Shown here in pieces: positions 53,735 through 62,624 of a DNA stretch of 64,000 bases. Source of the stretch: Herbaspirillum sp. (GTDB lineage: Bacteria; Pseudomonadota; Gammaproteobacteria; Burkholderiales; Burkholderiaceae_D); assembly GCF_017744395.1 (NCBI RefSeq), contig NZ_JAGIBI010000002.1:186001-250000 (forward strand), written 5' to 3'. Every line of letters starts with the position of its first letter. The first letter of the stretch is position 1. The notes beneath the pieces were generated by a model. That model had not been told where the DNA came from. It saw nothing but the letters and a program-made list of their open reading frames with translations, and made no database searches. A program made the position numbers and the translations under genes.

Positions 53735-54811
53735 TTATGTCAGACTCTGGTAGAACGCAATCTGGTTCTCGCTCAAGGTGCGCAAGTCCTCATTGTTGAG
53801 GTAGCCGCCGTACCATTGCGCCGTCAGTTCCAGTGCGGTGTAGAGCTCCATCTTGGGAATCCAGTCCAGGCGCTGGCGCGCCTTGGAGATGTCCAGGCGC
53901 AGGAAGGCCGCTTCATGCGGTGCGTTCGGCTGGGGCTCCAGCCGCACTTCGACCGGTTTCACGTCGTTCTTCTGCAGTGAATGGTTGAAGGTGGCGCAGA
54001 GCTGGCTGACCGTCTGCATGTCGGTATCGGCCGGGCCGAAATTCCAGCCTTCGGCGTATTTGTTGCCGTGCTCGTAGAGCAGCCGGCCGATCTGCAGGTA
54101 GCCCGACAGCGGCTCCAGCACGAATTGCCAGGGGCGTACCGCGTGCGGGTTGCGGATGCTGACCGGTTCGTCCTTTTCCAGCGCGCGGATGAAGTCGGGG
54201 ATCAGGCGGTCGGGGGCGAAGTCGCCGCCGCCGATGACGTTGCCGGCGCGCACGCTGGCGATGCCGACCTGGTTGTCGGGATCCTTGGCGAAGAAGGAAC
54301 GGCGGTAGGCGGAGGTCACCAGTTCGGCTGCACCCTTGCTGCTGCTGTAGGGGTCGTGCCCGCCCATCGGGTCGTCTTCGCGATAGCCCCACAGCCATTC
54401 GCGGTTCTCATAGCACTTGTCGCTGGTGACTACTACCACCGAGCGCACGCTGGGCGTGTTGCGCACGGCTTCGAGCACGTGCGCGGTGCCCATTACGTTG
54501 GTGGCGTAGGTGTCGAGCGGGGTCAGGTAGGAGTCGCGCACCAGCGGCTGCGCCGCCAGGTGGAACACGATGTCGGGCTGGACCGCGGCCATGGTTTCGG
54601 CCACGTGCTTGGGGTCGCGCACGTCACCGGTGGTGGTCTGCACGCAGTTTTGCAGGCGCGCCAGGTGGAACAAGCTGGGATTGGTCGGCGCGGGCAGGGA
54701 ATAGCCGCTGACTTTCGCCCCCATGAGGTGCAGCCACAAGGTCAGCCAGCTGCCCTTGAATCCGGTATGTCCTGTTACGAAAACGCGCTTGTCGCGCCAA
54801 AAGTTAGCCAT
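53735..54811 (-). CDS. rfbG: CDP-glucose 4,6-dehydratase
   Basis: 358 residues from the ATG at 54811, with GAGG upstream; longer frame extension to 54904 is not conserved. Motifs: VFVTGHTGFKGSWLTLWL, FHLAAQPLVRDSY, VVVTSDKCYENREW, PYSSSKGAAELV (catalytic Tyr/Lys) and the C-terminal RPWQFVLEPLSGYL. This is the RfbG signature (GHTGFKGSW), not RfbB. It makes CDP-4-keto-6-deoxyglucose. The usual partners rfbF (CDP-glucose synthase) and rfbH are not in this window. It is first gene of the minus operon. Confidence 0.93.
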   Translation of the reverse strand: MANFWRDKRVFVTGHTGFKGSWLTLWLHLMGAKVSGYSLPAPTNPSLFHLARLQNCVQTTTGDVRDPKHVAETMAAVQPDIVFHLAAQPLVRDSYLTPLDTYATNVMGTAHVLEAVRNTPSVRSVVVVTSDKCYENREWLWGYREDDPMGGHDPYSSSKGAAELVTSAYRRSFFAKDPDNQVGIASVRAGNVIGGGDFAPDRLIPDFIRALEKDEPVSIRNPHAVRPWQFVLEPLSGYLQIGRLLYEHGNKYAEGWNFGPADTDMQTVSQLCATFNHSLQKNDVKPVEVRLEPQPNAPHEAAFLRLDISKARQRLDWIPKMELYTALELTAQWYGGYLNNEDLRTLSENQIAFYQSLT

Positions 54812-55234
54812 CAGGCAGCCTCGTACACGTATTGCAGAGAGTCGTTCGGGTGCAGAGGCGCGAATCCGATGTTTCGCGCGGATGGCCGGTGCAGGCAACG
54901 CCATCGGCCTCCCGGTGTTTTCCGTGTCGGGGCCACGTTTCCCTGCGAAACCACGACTGCTGGTTATTGATGTTTGTTACCGTCCCTGGCAGCGATGCTC
55001 CACGGCATCACTACGATGGTCAGATTAGAACATGGGGGTTTTGCGCTTCAAGCGAGGATCAGGAGGGTATTTGTCATCTAATCCCGGCGTATATGCCGGG
55101 CGTCAACAAAAATTAACTTCCGGTAACGCCGGGAAGCCGGAAGGAAACCGGCAAAGCCAGGCCTGGAGCGGCTTTGCCGGGAAGGTAGTGAAACGCGGTG
55201 TATCGCCAGATGCGGCGTTATGCCGCAGCTTCAG
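54812..55234. other. Hairpin-rich spacer between rfbG and ttcA
   Basis: 423 bp without a credible gene. It holds four hairpins in about 145 bp: CCCGGC/GCCGGG (55083-55100), CTTCCGG/CCGGAAG (55117-55143), an 11-bp perfect stem CCGGCAAAGCC/GGCTTTGCCGG (55148-55180) and TGCGGC/GCCGCA (55211-55227). None has a T-run. It must contain the rfbG-operon promoter (left part) and the 3' end of ttcA mRNA (right part). Confidence 0.65.
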
Positions 55235-56191
<957 letters not shown>

Positions 56192-56208
56192 GGTGCTGCC
56201 CGTTCGGT

Positions 56209-56604
56209 TCAGTTGCCGCTCTTGATGCGGAAGGTTTCCACGCCCACCGAGTCGCAGTCGGGGTAGACGTCCGGCTTCTCGGTCGAGACCCGCACCGCGC
56301 GCACCTTGGGGTGCGCCAGCATGGCGTCCATCACGTCGTCGCACAGGGTTTCCTGCAGGTGGATATGGCCTTGCGCCATGCGGCGGGCGATAGTGGAGCG
56401 GATGAAATCGTAGTCCACCACTTCATCGAGCTGGTCGGCCTTGGGTGTGGTCTCGGCCAGCGGGACGTACAGGTCGACGTTGACCAGGATGCGCTGCTCG
56501 CCCTTCTTTTCGAACTCGTGCACGCCGATGTTGATGAACACCTCGTAGTTGCGCAGGAACAGGCGGCGGCAATCTTGCAGGGAAGGATGGGACTGGAAGA
56601 GCAT
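56209..56604 (-). CDS. folB: Dihydroneopterin aldolase
   Basis: 131 residues from the ATG at 56604. FolB signature: [21 protein letters not shown] (shortened), [24 protein letters not shown] and [15 protein letters not shown]. It converts dihydroneopterin to 6-hydroxymethyl-dihydropterin in folate synthesis, or handles dihydromonapterin. It is 17 bp from ttcA downstream and 17 bp after the FolM-like SDR gene, one transcript. Confidence 0.92.
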   Translation of the reverse strand: MLFQSHPSLQDCRRLFLRNYEVFINIGVHEFEKKGEQRILVNVDLYVPLAETTPKADQLDEVVDYDFIRSTIARRMAQGHIHLQETLCDDVMDAMLAHPKVRAVRVSTEKPDVYPDCDSVGVETFRIKSGN

Positions 56605-56621
56605 GATCAATAAAGGAAAGA

Positions 56622-57401
56622 TTATTTCGCCACGAACATGACGTCGCGCGAAAGGGGAAGCAAATGCTGGCCGCCATCGACCAGCAGGGTGGCGCCGGTG
56701 ACGGCCGGCGCCGAGGCGAGGTAGCAGACCGCGGAGGCGACGTCGCCGGGGGTGCTGCTCTTGCCCAGAGGCGTCACCTGGTGGGCCTTGTCGAATTGCT
56801 CGGTGGTCTGGTCGCCCGACAGCATCGTGATGCCCGGCGCCACGCCGACCACCCGCACGCGCGGGGCCAGGGCTTGCGCCAGCAGCGTGGTGGCGCTGTG
56901 CAAGGCGGCCTTGGACAGCGTGTAAGACAGGTAATCGGGGTTGGGATTGTACAGTTTCTGGTCCAGCAGGTTGATCACCACCGCCTGTTCGCCCTCGGGC
57001 GTGGCCTCGAACAGCGCCTGCGCCAGCAGGACCGGCGCGCCGACGTTGGCGCCCATGTGCTGCAGCAGGCGCGCATGGCCGAAACTGGCGGCATCGTCGA
57101 AATCGAACAGCGACGCATTGTTGACCACGCAGGACACGCGCCCCAGCGGCGCGGCCTGTTGCAACAAACCGCGTACTTCATCCTCGTTGCCCAGTTCGCA
57201 GCGCACCGCCAGCGCGCGGCGGCCCAGCGCTTCGATCTCGCGCACCACCTCGTCGGCTTCGTCGCGCGAACGGTTGTAATGCACGGCCACGTCCCAGCCG
57301 GCGCGTGCCAGCGCCAGCGCGATATGGCGGCCGATGCGGCGCGCGGCGCCGGTCACCAGGGCTACGCGTGCGGCGATGTGGGGATGGGGTTGGGAATTCA
57401 T
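56622..57401 (-). CDS. SDR-family oxidoreductase, FolM/pteridine reductase-like
   Basis: 259 residues from the ATG at 57401. Rossmann TGAARRIGRHIALALA (about 17-32), VVNNASLFDFDD, YLSYTLSKAALHSAT with catalytic Tyr-x3-Lys, and a C-terminal ATLLVDGGQHLLP. The TGAARRIG and NNAS-F patterns are those of dihydromonapterin/pteridine reductases (FolM, PTR1), and folB next door supports pterin reduction. The general SDR assignment is certain, the pterin substrate probable. Confidence 0.85.
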   Translation of the reverse strand: MNSQPHPHIAARVALVTGAARRIGRHIALALARAGWDVAVHYNRSRDEADEVVREIEALGRRALAVRCELGNEDEVRGLLQQAAPLGRVSCVVNNASLFDFDDAASFGHARLLQHMGANVGAPVLLAQALFEATPEGEQAVVINLLDQKLYNPNPDYLSYTLSKAALHSATTLLAQALAPRVRVVGVAPGITMLSGDQTTEQFDKAHQVTPLGKSSTPGDVASAVCYLASAPAVTGATLLVDGGQHLLPLSRDVMFVAK

Positions 57402-57423
57402 AAGTTCAAATACAATACGGCCC

Positions 57424-58584
57424 ATGCAACTGCAACTACCTGAACCGGGCGCCGACGCACTGGCCGCCTCGCACTCCTTACAGCAACTGATCGCCGGCGA
57501 GATCGCCGCGGCCGGCGGCTGGATTTCCTTCGAACGCTACATGGAGCTGGCGCTGTACGCGCCGCAAGTCGGCTATTACAGCGGCGGCGCGGCCAAATTG
57601 GGCAAAGAGGGAGATTTTACAACCGCGCCGGAAATTTCGCCGCTGTTTGGCGCGACTTTGGCGCATTTGGCGACAGAACTGATCGCCGCAAGTGAATCGA
57701 TTGCCAATGTTTTCCTCGAATTCGGGGCCGGCACCGGCAAACTGGCGTTCGACATCCTGTCGGAACTGAAGTCGCGCGACCAATTGCCGCAACAATATTT
57801 CATTGTGGAAATATCGGCCCAACTGCGCGCGCGCCAGCGCGAAACGCTGGGGGAATTCGCCGCGCTGGTCGAATGGCTGGATGCCTTGCCGGAAAGCTTT
57901 TCCGGCATCGTGCTGGGCAATGAGGTGCTGGACGCCATGCCGGTGCGCCTGGCTGTCAAGTCGGATGGCGCGTGGCTGGAGCGTGGTGTAACTGTTAATG
58001 CGCAAGGCACTTTCGAATTCGCCGACCGCGCAGTGGATGGCTTGCCGGTCGAGCAGATCCCCGATGCCGGGGAATTGCCGGACGGTTACCTGACCGAACT
58101 GGCGCCGGTGGCGACCGGCTTCATGCGCACGCTGGCACGCATGATCGCGCGCGGGGAGGGGGCGGCGGCGATCTTGCCCGACTATGGTTTCCCGGCGGCC
58201 GAATATTACCTGGACGACCGCGCGCAAGGCACGCTGATGTGCCACTACCGCCACCATGCGCATCCCGACCCGTTCTACCTGCCAGGCTTGCAGGACATCA
58301 CCGCTCACGTCGACTTCACCGCCATGGCGGTCGCCGCCGTGGAAGAGGGCGCGGAAGTGCTGGCCTACACCAGCCAGGGCGCGTTCCTGCTCAACGCCGG
58401 CATCGGCGAGCTGCTGCTGCGTACTTCGCCGGAAGCCAGCGCGCAGTACCTGCCGCAGGCCAATGCCATGCAGAAACTGATTTCCCCGGCCGAGATGGGC
58501 GAGCTGTTCAAGGTGCTGGCCATCGGCAAGAACGTGGAATGGCCGCAGCGCATGCTGCGCCACGACCGCACGCACCGTTTGTGA
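57424..58584 (+). CDS. SAM-dependent methyltransferase, MidA/NDUFAF7 family
   Basis: 386 residues from the ATG at 57424, 22 bp from the divergent folM-like start. Family features: WISFERYMELALYAPQVGYYS, KEGDFTTAPEISPLFG, EFGAGTGKLAFDIL (SAM motif), GNEVLDAMPVR and DYGFPAAEYY. NDUFAF7 methylates an arginine of a complex I subunit in mitochondria; the bacterial role is probably similar. Cytoplasmic. Confidence 0.9.
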   Translation: MQLQLPEPGADALAASHSLQQLIAGEIAAAGGWISFERYMELALYAPQVGYYSGGAAKLGKEGDFTTAPEISPLFGATLAHLATELIAASESIANVFLEFGAGTGKLAFDILSELKSRDQLPQQYFIVEISAQLRARQRETLGEFAALVEWLDALPESFSGIVLGNEVLDAMPVRLAVKSDGAWLERGVTVNAQGTFEFADRAVDGLPVEQIPDAGELPDGYLTELAPVATGFMRTLARMIARGEGAAAILPDYGFPAAEYYLDDRAQGTLMCHYRHHAHPDPFYLPGLQDITAHVDFTAMAVAAVEEGAEVLAYTSQGAFLLNAGIGELLLRTSPEASAQYLPQANAMQKLISPAEMGELFKVLAIGKNVEWPQRMLRHDRTHRL

Positions 58585-58594
58585 GGAGCCGCGC

Positions 58595-58789
58595 ATGATA
58601 CGTTGGGTGGTGGTGATCTTCCTGGCAGTGATCGTGTTCTCGTCGCTGCTGCCCTGGCTGGAAAAGCTGGGCATCGGCCGTTTGCCGGGCGACTTGCGTT
58701 TCCGGCTGTTCGGCCGCAGCTTCTCGTTGCCGTTCGCTTCGACTATCTTGTTGTCGACGGTGGTATTTATTCTGGCGAAGATCCTTTAG
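58595..58789 (+). CDS. DUF2905 family small membrane protein
   Basis: 64 residues with two hydrophobic segments (about 3-19 and 46-64) and the conserved LGRLPGDLR-like core here as IGRLPGDLRFRLFGR. Function unknown, but the family is widespread in bacteria. It lies 10 bp after midA and 11 bp before the response regulator gene, so all may share a transcript. Confidence 0.85.
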   Translation: MIRWVVVIFLAVIVFSSLLPWLEKLGIGRLPGDLRFRLFGRSFSLPFASTILLSTVVFILAKIL

Positions 58790-58800
58790 GCGGAACGACG

Positions 58801-59457
58801 ATGCGCGTATTGCTGGTGGAAGACGATCCGATGGTGGGTGAAGCGGTGCGCAAGGGCTTGCGCCAGGACGGTTTCGCCGTCGACTGGGTGCAGGACGGCA
58901 AGTCGGCCGACGCCGCCTTGCGCGCTGAAGACTACGCCATGCTGCTGCTCGACCTCGGCCTGCCGCAAAAGGATGGGCTGGCGGTGCTCAAGACCCTGCG
59001 CGAGCGCGGCAACGGTATTCCCGTCCTGATCACCACCGCGCGCGATGCCGTGGCCGACCGCGTGGCCGGCCTGGACGCCGGCGCCGACGATTACCTGATC
59101 AAGCCGTTCGACCTGGAAGAACTCTCCGCCCGCATGCGCGCCTTGTCGCGCCGCCAGTCCGGCCGAGCCGATGCGCTGGTGCAGGTGCGCGAGGTGGTGT
59201 TGAACCCTGCTACCCACGAAGTCACCGTGGCCGGCCAGGCGGTCAGCCTGTCGGCGCGTGAATTCGCCTTGCTGCATGCTTTCATGGACCGTCCGGGCGT
59301 GGTGCTGTCGCGCGCGCAACTGGAAGAAAAGCTCTACGGCTGGGACGACAGCATCGAAAGCAACGCCGTCGAAGTGCACATCCATGCGCTGCGCAAGAAG
59401 GTCGGCAGCGACTTCATCAAGAACGTGCGCGGCGTCGGTTACCTGGTGCCGGCATGA
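58801..59457 (+). CDS. OmpR-family response regulator, QseB/PmrA-like
   Basis: 218 residues from the ATG at 58801. Receiver domain 1-115: VEDDPMVGE, phospho-Asp in LLLDLGLP (D51), conserved Thr and IKPFDLEEL lysine. C-terminal winged helix 125-218: LSAREFALLHAFMDRPG, SNAVEVHIHALRKKVG. It overlaps the sensor kinase gene by 4 bp. In relatives this pair controls envelope modification, such as lipid A or biofilm genes. Confidence 0.93.
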   Translation: MRVLLVEDDPMVGEAVRKGLRQDGFAVDWVQDGKSADAALRAEDYAMLLLDLGLPQKDGLAVLKTLRERGNGIPVLITTARDAVADRVAGLDAGADDYLIKPFDLEELSARMRALSRRQSGRADALVQVREVVLNPATHEVTVAGQAVSLSAREFALLHAFMDRPGVVLSRAQLEEKLYGWDDSIESNAVEVHIHALRKKVGSDFIKNVRGVGYLVPA

Positions 59458-60791
59458 ACTCGATGCGCAACAAGCTGCTGCTGTGGCTCGGGCTGGGGCT
59501 GTTCTCCATCATCGTGGCGGCCGGTGTCGGACTGTATTTCCAGGCGCGCGAAGAAGCCAACCAGATCTTCGATTACCAGATGCGCCAGATCGCCGCCTCG
59601 CTGCCGCGCCAGGCCTTCTCGCCGATTTCGCCGGGGCAGCAGTTGCCGGAGTTGGACGACGAGATCATGATGCAGATCTGGGACAGCAGCGGCACCGTCA
59701 TCTACCACTCGCACGCGCGCGGCGTCATGCCGCGCCAGGCCGAACTGGGTTTCGCCAACGTGCGCGGACCCAACGGCATGTGGCGCGTCTACAGCGCCCA
59801 GATCGGCAGCACGGTGGTGCAGGTGGCGCAGCCGCAAAGCGCGCGCGATGAGATCGCCGCGCAGATGGCTGTCAAGACGGTGGCGCCGCTGTTCCTGCTG
59901 TTTCCGCTGATCGGCATCCTGGCTTGGCTGGCGGTCAGCCGCGGGCTGGCGCCGGTGCGGCGCGCGGCGGCCGAGGTGCAGGCGCGCGACATGAATTCGC
60001 TGATGCCGATCGCCGACGTCGGCCTGCCGCAGGAGATCCAGCCGCTGACCCATGCGCTCAACGACCTGCTGGCGCGCCTGAAACAGTCGACTGAGGCGCA
60101 GCGTGCCTTCGTGGCCGATGCCGCGCATGAATTGCGTACGCCGCTGACGGCCTTGCGCCTGCAGGCGCAATTGGCCGAGCGCGCCACCGATGAAGGGGAA
60201 CGCAAGGCGGCTTTCTCCGACCTGAAGAACGGCTTGGAACGCGCCACGCACCTGGTGCACCAATTGCTGACGCTGGCGCGCCAGGAACCCGAGGCGCAGC
60301 AGTTCGCGCCGGTCGACCTGCGCGAACTGCTGCGCGGCGTGGTGGCGGATCTGTCGTCGGTGGCCGGGCATGAAAATATCGATCTCGGGATATCCGGCGA
60401 AGATGGCAACGATGCGCCGTTGGTGGTGAGCGGCAATGCCGATGCCTTGCGCATCCTGCTCAACAACCTGGTCGACAACGCCTTGCGCTACACGCCCGCC
60501 GGCGGCGTGGTGGATGTGTCGTTCGCCATGCCTGGGGACGGACGATGCGCGGTCGTTATCCAGGACAGCGGTCCGGGCATCGCCGAAAGCGAGATGCCGC
60601 GGGTGTTCGACCGCTTCTACCGCGCCCGCCGTCCGCAAGAGCAGCATGCCGGTCGCGCCGCGTTCGGTAGCGGGCTGGGGCTGGCCATCGTGCGCCAGAT
60701 CGCCGACCTGCATCATGTGCAGGTGGAGTTGAAAAATACCGGGCACGGCTTGCAGGCCAAGGTGAGCTTTCCCTTGTTGAACCCGGCATAG
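59454..60791 (+). CDS. Two-component sensor histidine kinase, QseC/PmrB-like
   Basis: 445 residues. First TM helix 8-28, a short periplasmic domain about 30-140, second TM about 143-162, a HAMP-like linker, then dimerisation helix with phospho-acceptor His225 in AAHELRTPLTAL, and HATPase_c (NNLVDNALRYTPAGG, DSGPGIAE, GSGLGLAIVRQI). Inner-membrane protein. It phosphorylates the preceding regulator. A HtrA-type protease gene follows, so envelope stress is a likely theme. Confidence 0.93.
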   Translation: MNSMRNKLLLWLGLGLFSIIVAAGVGLYFQAREEANQIFDYQMRQIAASLPRQAFSPISPGQQLPELDDEIMMQIWDSSGTVIYHSHARGVMPRQAELGFANVRGPNGMWRVYSAQIGSTVVQVAQPQSARDEIAAQMAVKTVAPLFLLFPLIGILAWLAVSRGLAPVRRAAAEVQARDMNSLMPIADVGLPQEIQPLTHALNDLLARLKQSTEAQRAFVADAAHELRTPLTALRLQAQLAERATDEGERKAAFSDLKNGLERATHLVHQLLTLARQEPEAQQFAPVDLRELLRGVVADLSSVAGHENIDLGISGEDGNDAPLVVSGNADALRILLNNLVDNALRYTPAGGVVDVSFAMPGDGRCAVVIQDSGPGIAESEMPRVFDRFYRARRPQEQHAGRAAFGSGLGLAIVRQIADLHHVQVELKNTGHGLQAKVSFPLLNPA

Positions 60792-60804
60792 GCGCCCTCC
60801 GCGC

Positions 60805-60895
60805 CGTCATCTCGCCGAAGGCCGGGATCCAGTGGCGTTCGTATGCATTGATGGCTGGTAAACGACGCTGGGTCCTGACTTTCGTCAGGACGACG
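60805..60895. repeat. Cloverleaf-like dispersed repeat, copy 2
   Basis: 91-bp element equal in layout to 12338-12429: degenerate left hairpin (60811-60826), central stem CCAGTGGCGTT (60829-60839) with AACGACGCTGG (60861-60871), right hairpin TCCTGAC-tttc-GTCAGGA (60873-60890) and closing CGTC/GACG. The shared core GCGAAGGCCGGGATCCAGTG is nearly identical in both. It lies between the histidine kinase and htrA genes. Confidence 0.75.
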
Positions 60896-61047
60896 AGTCT
60901 CTTTTCGAGTCCCGCGATACATTTCACGTCCTTAAGTTTGTCTTAATTTTCACGGACTAATCTGCACTCCAACGGTTGAGCCGCCTGCGCCGCATCGGGC
61001 GCCATCAGGGGCCGGCCATGGATATTTCCTTGACAGAAAAGGAGCGC

Positions 61048-62523
61048 ATGATGAGCCGTCGAGTCGTTTTCGTTCGCAACACATTGGCTGTGATGCTGGC
61101 CGCCGTCGTCGGCGGCAGTTATGTCTATTTCCGCGGCGCCGACCTGCCGTCGGCCCATGCGGCCCCGGTCAATGCGCCGCTGGCCGCTGCCAATGCCGGT
61201 CCGGCGGCGCCGGTGGTCGCAACGGCCACCGATTTTTCCGGCATCGTGCAGCGCGCAGGACCGGCGGTGGTGAATATCAGCGTCACCGGCAAGGCCAGGA
61301 AGATGGCCGATGACAACGATGATGGCGACCCTGACGATCCGTTCTCCCAGTTCTTCAAGCGTTTCGGCCCGCAACTGCAGATACCGCGCCAGCCGCAGAT
61401 CATGCATGGTTTGGGTTCGGGCTTCATCATTTCCCCTGATGGCGTGATCCTGACCAATGCCCACGTGGTCGACGGCGCGCAGGAAGTGGTGGTCAAGCTG
61501 ACCGACCGCCGCGAATTCAAGGCCAAGGTGTTGGGCGTGGACAAGCAGAGCGATATCGCGGTGATCCGCATCGATGCCAGGAACCTGCCCACGGTGCAGA
61601 TCGGCGATCCGTCCGTCGTGAAGGTCGGTGAACCGGTGCTGGCCATCGGTTCGCCCTACGGCTTCGACAACACGGCCACCGCCGGCATCGTCAGCGCCAA
61701 GTCGCGCAGCCTGCCGGACGACAATTACGTGCCGTTCCTGCAGACCGATGTGGCGGTCAACCCCGGCAATTCGGGCGGCCCGCTGTTCAACCTGAAGGGC
61801 GAGGTGATCGGCATCAATTCGCAGATCTATAGCCAGACCGGCGGCTTCCAGGGCCTGTCGTTCGCCATTCCGATCGACGTGGCGATGAAGGTCGAGCGGC
61901 AGCTGGCGCAGCACGGCAAGGTCACGCGCGGCCGCCTGGGCGTGTCGGTGCAGGACCTGAACCAGGCCTTGTCCGAATCGTTCGGCCTGAAGAATGCGCA
62001 GGGCGCGCTGATCAGTTCGGTGGAAAAGGGCGGTCCGGCCGACAAGGCCGGCTTGCAGGCCGGCGATGTGATCCTGAGCTTCAATGGCCACGCGATCGAC
62101 CATTCGGTGGACCTCCCCACGCTGGTGGCCGATACGCCGCCCGGCACATCCAAGCCGTTGCAGGTGATGCGCGGCGGCAAGGTGCTGACCATCGATGTGA
62201 AGGTGGGCGAGATGAAGGTCGCCGGGAACGATGCGCCGGTCGGCAAGGCTGAGAACCAGGGCCGCCTGGGGTTGGCGGTGCGGCCGCTGGATCCGGCTGA
62301 GCGCAAGCAACTGGGCGGCCAGAACGGCTTGCTGGTGGAGGACGCCAACGGCCCGGCGGCGATCGCCGGCATCCAGAGCGGAGACGTGATCCTGGCCCTG
62401 AACGGCACGCCGGTCACCAGCGTCGAGCAGTTGCGCAAGCTGGCCGGCCAGGCCGGCAAGAGCGTGGCGCTGCTGGTGGAGCGCGGCGATGAAAAGATCT
62501 TCGTGCCGCTGGCGCTGAATTGA
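61048..62523 (+). CDS. Periplasmic serine protease, DegP/HtrA (Do-like)
   Basis: 491 residues from ATG 61048 (a second ATG at 61051 has better spacing from AAGGAG). A hydrophobic N-terminal signal/anchor is at about 8-28. Trypsin-like domain with the catalytic triad His139 (TNAHVVDGA), Asp169 (KQSDIAVIR) and Ser242 (PGNSGGPLF). Two PDZ domains follow, about 275-370 and 395-485. It degrades or refolds damaged envelope proteins. It lies 256 bp after the sensor kinase, and its own strong terminator follows; regulation by the two-component system is possible. Confidence 0.94.
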   Translation: MMSRRVVFVRNTLAVMLAAVVGGSYVYFRGADLPSAHAAPVNAPLAAANAGPAAPVVATATDFSGIVQRAGPAVVNISVTGKARKMADDNDDGDPDDPFSQFFKRFGPQLQIPRQPQIMHGLGSGFIISPDGVILTNAHVVDGAQEVVVKLTDRREFKAKVLGVDKQSDIAVIRIDARNLPTVQIGDPSVVKVGEPVLAIGSPYGFDNTATAGIVSAKSRSLPDDNYVPFLQTDVAVNPGNSGGPLFNLKGEVIGINSQIYSQTGGFQGLSFAIPIDVAMKVERQLAQHGKVTRGRLGVSVQDLNQALSESFGLKNAQGALISSVEKGGPADKAGLQAGDVILSFNGHAIDHSVDLPTLVADTPPGTSKPLQVMRGGKVLTIDVKVGEMKVAGNDAPVGKAENQGRLGLAVRPLDPAERKQLGGQNGLLVEDANGPAAIAGIQSGDVILALNGTPVTSVEQLRKLAGQAGKSVALLVERGDEKIFVPLALN

Positions 62524-62570
62524 TGTTGCAGTGGGTAGTAAGTGGTAAGCAGTAAGCTGTGAGGGAGTCT

Positions 62571-62605
62571 GGCCGGACATGCGCAAGCATGCCCGGCCTT
62601 TTTTC
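62571..62605 (+). terminator. Intrinsic terminator of the htrA-type gene
   Basis: GGCCGG-a-CATGC (62571-62582) pairs with GCATG-c-CCGGCC (62587-62598) around a 4-nt loop, followed by T6. It lies 47 bp after the protease stop, before the convergent antiporter gene. Confidence 0.9.
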
Positions 62606-62624
62606 TTTGGGCCGCGCGTTCCGC

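Noticed and set aside
54301-54312. GGCGGTAGG resembling an ops/RfaH element
   Set aside because: It lies inside the rfbG coding sequence in the wrong place and orientation for operon anti-termination.
62530-62565. Short repeated GTAAG words after the protease gene
   Set aside because: Irregular and too short to be a tandem repeat; no structure beyond the terminator that follows.
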